From Paracidovorax konjaci (lineage in GTDB: Bacteria > Pseudomonadota > Gammaproteobacteria > Burkholderiales > Burkholderiaceae_C), in the NCBI RefSeq assembly GCF_900112675.1, contig NZ_FOMQ01000012.1:96783-160782 (forward strand): a stretch of DNA of 64,000 nt, written 5' to 3'. A model generated the notes under the pieces. The model searched no databases, was not told where the DNA came from, and saw only the letters and a list, made by a program, of their open reading frames with translations. Of this stretch, positions 61,597-64,000 are shown one piece after another; position 1 is the stretch's first letter, and every line of letters starts with the position of its first letter. The position numbers and the translations under genes were made by a program.

Positions 61597-62284
61597 TTTC
61601 CGATCCTGTTCAATATGTCTAGACGAAGCCGCTGTAGAGCAGCGCCAGCAGTACTGCCAGTCTGCTCGTAAGAGCTTATCGCACGGTTGGCTAATTCCTT
61701 ATATGCGGACAGCGATTGATCTGTTAATCCGGCAGGGCGAGATAGATTATTAAGAGAATTGTTTGCTCCTGCTGTGCCTGAGCCAAAAATATCTCTGAGT
61801 AGTCGTGTTTGATAGGGGCCGATCAACGCTTTCAATTGTTCTTCGGATAAGCTGCTTAGTGGCCCAGAACCTAGGTCTTGGCCCCGAGCAAATGCTCGTC
61901 CCGCCGTCCGTGGAAAAACATCCGCTGTCGTCTATCTGAGGTGCGGAATCATTGGCGAGCGACTCGACCCGCTATTAACCATGGGGGATTCCCAAGGTTG
62001 TCCTCCTAGCATTACGCTGGCTAATCCAGTCGGGTCGATAAAGGAGGTCGGATTTCCTCCTGTATAAATAAACGGATTCCACCCACCCGCCAACCCGATC
62101 GGATCGGCCTGCATGTACCTGCCGGTCGCCGGGTCGTAATACCGGTGCAGGTTGTAGTTCAGCCCCGTCTCTTCATCCCACTCCTGCCCCGGATACCGCA
62201 GGTCCAAGCGCACGGCCTCGCCATAGCTGCGACCGCTGGCCTGCACGCCCTGCGCTTAGCCGGTGGCGCCGGTGGTGGGTTGGC
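61593..62284 (-). pseudogene. Displaced Rhs core end plus toxin tip (module 2), with in-frame stops
   Basis: Starts with the Rhs core copy [17 protein letters not shown] to [13 protein letters not shown] and the DPTGL boundary near 62030. A tip of about 145 residues follows. TAA replaces the Tyr codon of ATGY near 62256, next to a one-base loss at about 62280. A TAG stands at 61934-61932, yet the frame continues to LQRLRLDILNRIGK at 61593. The tip C-terminus SLSAYKELANRAISSYEQTG is helical. No promoter or start is seen, so it is silent unless recombined onto the active rhs gene. The tip family is unknown. Confidence 0.7.
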
Positions 62285-62334
62285 GAAAGGGGGATGGGAA
62301 TACGCGGGCAGGGATTTCTGAAGTGTTTTAACGT

Positions 62335-62383
62335 CCATGCCGCCGATTTCATTGAATAGTTTGCTATTGTTTTGATAGCGATT
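62335..62383 (-). repeat. GCTAT palindromic repeat, copy 6 (head of displaced Rhs module 2)
   Basis: Minus strand: CGCTATC...ATAGCAA, CTATTCAATGAAAT, CGGCGGCATGG, then ACGTTAAAACACTTC, shared with copy 5. It lies between the immunity gene of the active rhs and the start of the displaced Rhs core fragment. Confidence 0.82.
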
Positions 62384-62451
62384 GCTGGGCGGGCTCAAAT
62401 CTTTAGGGTTGCGTTTCAGAGTTGAGCCTGCCCAAGGTGTTGAAAGAAATA

Positions 62452-62820
62452 TCATTTCATAGCTATGAATCCAAAATCTGTAGCATAAAAATTTCTGAAA
62501 CCAAGCTTTTTATAATCCGCAAAATTCGTCCTATCAAAGGCCACGCCAAAAATCATTAGGCATCGATAGCCATTTGTTTGACTTTCTTCGTTGTAATGAT
62601 CATCTAGAGAAAAGCTGATTCGCGCCGCTGCGCTATCTCTTGTTTCTCCTTCTCTTAAAGGAAACCATGTCGTCTGATAAGTCAGATCTTCATTCTGATT
62701 TTCATTTTTCAATATTGATTCCTTGAAAATATCTGGAATCCAAACGGGCATGCAAGGGGCTAGAGCTTCTCTCAATGCTTTTACCTCTCCATTCATTAAA
62801 ATGGCAACTGTGTTTGTCAT
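62452..62820 (-). CDS. Probable immunity protein for the active Rhs tip
   Basis: 122 residues from the ATG at 62820 with AGAAGG as ribosome site, 12 nt behind the rhs stop. AT-rich, soluble (MTNTVAILMNGEVKALREAL, YQTTWFPLREGETRDSAAAR, FGVAFDRTNFADYKKLGFRN). I do not recognise the family. Position directly after the toxin tip on the same strand is the classical place of a cognate immunity gene. Confidence 0.7.
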   Translation of the reverse strand: MTNTVAILMNGEVKALREALAPCMPVWIPDIFKESILKNENQNEDLTYQTTWFPLREGETRDSAAARISFSLDDHYNEESQTNGYRCLMIFGVAFDRTNFADYKKLGFRNFYATDFGFIAMK

Positions 62821-62832
62821 TGTGAAGCCTTC

Positions 62833-64000
62833 TTAATTGCAGCCGGCAGGATTTTTTCGTCCCCGTGGCCAAGGTGAAAATCCATTTTCAGGAACTTCCC
62901 TTGGTCCTTGAGGAGAAACCCAGTTATGTGGATGCGGACGACCTTGCCCATGATCATGATCCCAGTCAATGTCGACGGCAGGCCTTCCGTCGGGTCCATA
63001 TAACCTTTCTTGTCCGCTACCTGGGTTGGTGTGCCATTCTCCTGGGTTACCTCTATTTGGAGTTTTGTCCTGGTAGGTGTTTTGACTCGCCCACCAAGCA
63101 CCGCCGATAATGGCAATTTCACCGACGTAAGGTAATGCAGGGATGAGGCACCATGGACAAAGACCAGTGGGGTCTATTTTTGACAGTGGATTTGCATTTG
63201 CATACCCAAACCGGTTCCATCCCCCCGCCAACCCGATCGGATCGGCCTGCATATACCTCCCGGTCGCCGGGTCGTAATACCGGTGCAGGTTGTAGTTCAA
63301 CCCCGTCTCTTCATCCCACACCTGCCCCGGATACCGCAGGTCGAAGCGCACGGCCTCGCCGTAGCTGCGGCCGCTGGCTTGGCCGCTCTGCGCATAGCCC
63401 GTGGCGCCGGTGGTGGGGTTGGCCTCGCCGAAGCCGGTGATGAGCCACTGCCACACCACCTGGCCCTGGGTGTTGGTCAAGCGCCGTGGCGTGTTCAGGT
63501 TGTCCGCGTCGATGGCGTACAGCCGCCCGTTGATCTGCGCGGCCACGGGCAGCGGGCCGGATGCGGTGGGCAGCCAGATCACCTCGGTGCTGTCCATTTC
63601 ACTGGCGGGTGCGGCGCTGTTGTTGCTGCGGCGGTTGCCGTACTGGCCCAGGACGGTGCTGCCGATGCCGTCCTCGGCGTAGACCGTTTGCAGGGTGATG
63701 GCGCTGGCGGCGTTGGTGCCGGCAACGCGCGCATCGCTCTTGAGCACGCGCTGACCATGGGCATTGGTGGTGTAGCTGACGGCCAGGGCGTTGGCGGGGT
63801 CGCTGCTCGCACCCGCCTTGGCGATGCGGCCATCGGCGCCGTAGTGCAGATACGTGTCGCCCTTCTTCGTGAGGGCGCCGGTGGCGTCCTGCACATAGAC
63901 CACGTCGGTGCGGCGCGCGGCGGCGCCCGCGGGCGTGTAGGTTTCGGTGAAGCCCTTGGGCCGGTTGGTGCCGGTGACGGGTTGGTAGACGCGCTCCAGC
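62833..64000 (-). CDS. Rhs-family protein, C-terminal part with toxin tip (5' end off the window)
   Basis: Frame open from the right edge, at least 388 residues. The YD-repeat shell part (for example DGRIAKAGASSDPANALAV) leads to the core end [40 protein letters not shown] and DPTGL, after which the self-cleaved tip begins. The tip of about 110 residues starts CPWCLIPALPYVGEIAIIGG, a hydrophobic stretch that might help entry, and has a His/Asp-rich block LYGPDGRPAVDIDWDHDHG followed by QGRPHPHNW. Several acidic and His residues could bind metal, as in nucleases; the tip family is unassigned. Rhs proteins are delivered by type VI secretion or similar systems. Confidence 0.88.
   Translation of the reverse strand, partial: LERVYQPVTGTNRPKGFTETYTPAGAAARRTDVVYVQDATGALTKKGDTYLHYGADGRIAKAGASSDPANALAVSYTTNAHGQRVLKSDARVAGTNAASAITLQTVYAEDGIGSTVLGQYGNRRSNNSAAPASEMDSTEVIWLPTASGPLPVAAQINGRLYAIDADNLNTPRRLTNTQGQVVWQWLITGFGEANPTTGATGYAQSGQASGRSYGEAVRFDLRYPGQVWDEETGLNYNLHRYYDPATGRYMQADPIGLAGGWNRFGYANANPLSKIDPTGLCPWCLIPALPYVGEIAIIGGAWWASQNTYQDKTPNRGNPGEWHTNPGSGQERLYGPDGRPAVDIDWDHDHGQGRPHPHNWVSPQGPREVPENGFSPWPRGRKNPAGCN

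Noticed and set aside
56702..64000. Integrated phage or conjugative element covering the AT-rich end
   Set aside because: No integrase, att-like repeats, tRNA border or phage structural genes are seen; Rhs modules alone explain the base composition.

Overview
This is a chromosomal window from a GC-rich betaproteobacterium, most likely a Comamonadaceae member close to Acidovorax/Paracidovorax. The basis is gene content (type II homoserine kinase with DUF2782 and polA, BPSS1780, Bug-family binding protein, DUF3079, YfhM/PbpC) and a dispersed GCTAT-type palindromic repeat of the kind I associate with that family. The genus is inference. No rRNA, tRNA, CRISPR array, integrase or complete insertion sequence was seen.

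Layout. 1-5.1 kb: an iron-type operon (imelysin, then a di-haem oxidoreductase cut by the left edge) behind a Fur-like box, and a PhoX-type phosphatase behind a four-repeat Pho box. 5.2-11.8 kb: a BPSS1780 membrane protein, thrB, DUF2782, polA and two unassigned proteins. 12.4-16.6 kb: an amino-acid cassette (LysR regulator, D-amino-acid-dehydrogenase-like flavoprotein, periplasmic binding protein, Asp/Glu-type racemase). 16.6-19.6 kb: a DCC-thioredoxin/SDR/DoxX/DUF2269 operon next to a GbsR-like regulator with matching palindromic sites. 19.8-26.8 kb: dienelactone hydrolase, ZIP transporter, an exported argininosuccinate-lyase-like protein, an AlgZ/AlgR-like two-component pair and argH. 26.9-33.1 kb: Bug binding protein, LysR, MFS exporter with a coupled hydrolase, SGNH hydrolase and OpgC-type protein. 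33.3-47 kb: a 2001-residue alpha-2-macroglobulin, small genes, a chemoreceptor, a DUF1232 protein, penicillin-binding protein 1C and an EamA transporter. 47-56.5 kb: a broken secreted protein, an FMN hydroxy-acid dehydrogenase, a second chemoreceptor, an ECF sigma/anti-sigma pair with DUF3455, a DUF3034/globin pair and dinB.

56.7-64 kb is the accessory part. A secreted subtilisin-like protease is split by an in-frame TGA. Beyond it lies the 3' end of an rhs gene followed by a row of displaced toxin tips and probable immunity genes. This part is visibly richer in A and T. Two of the displaced tip units begin with the same palindromic repeat plus a copy of the end of the Rhs core, so the locus looks like a store of replaced toxin-immunity modules.

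The strongest unusual signals are: the palindromic repeat family, with copies translated in frame inside polA and pbpC; the repeat-bounded Rhs tip array; the 11-bp-phased Pho box; several genes with an in-frame stop but intact reading frame beyond it; and four genes whose -10 box sits only 6-8 nt before the start codon. Functional names rest on motifs read by eye; no database search was run.
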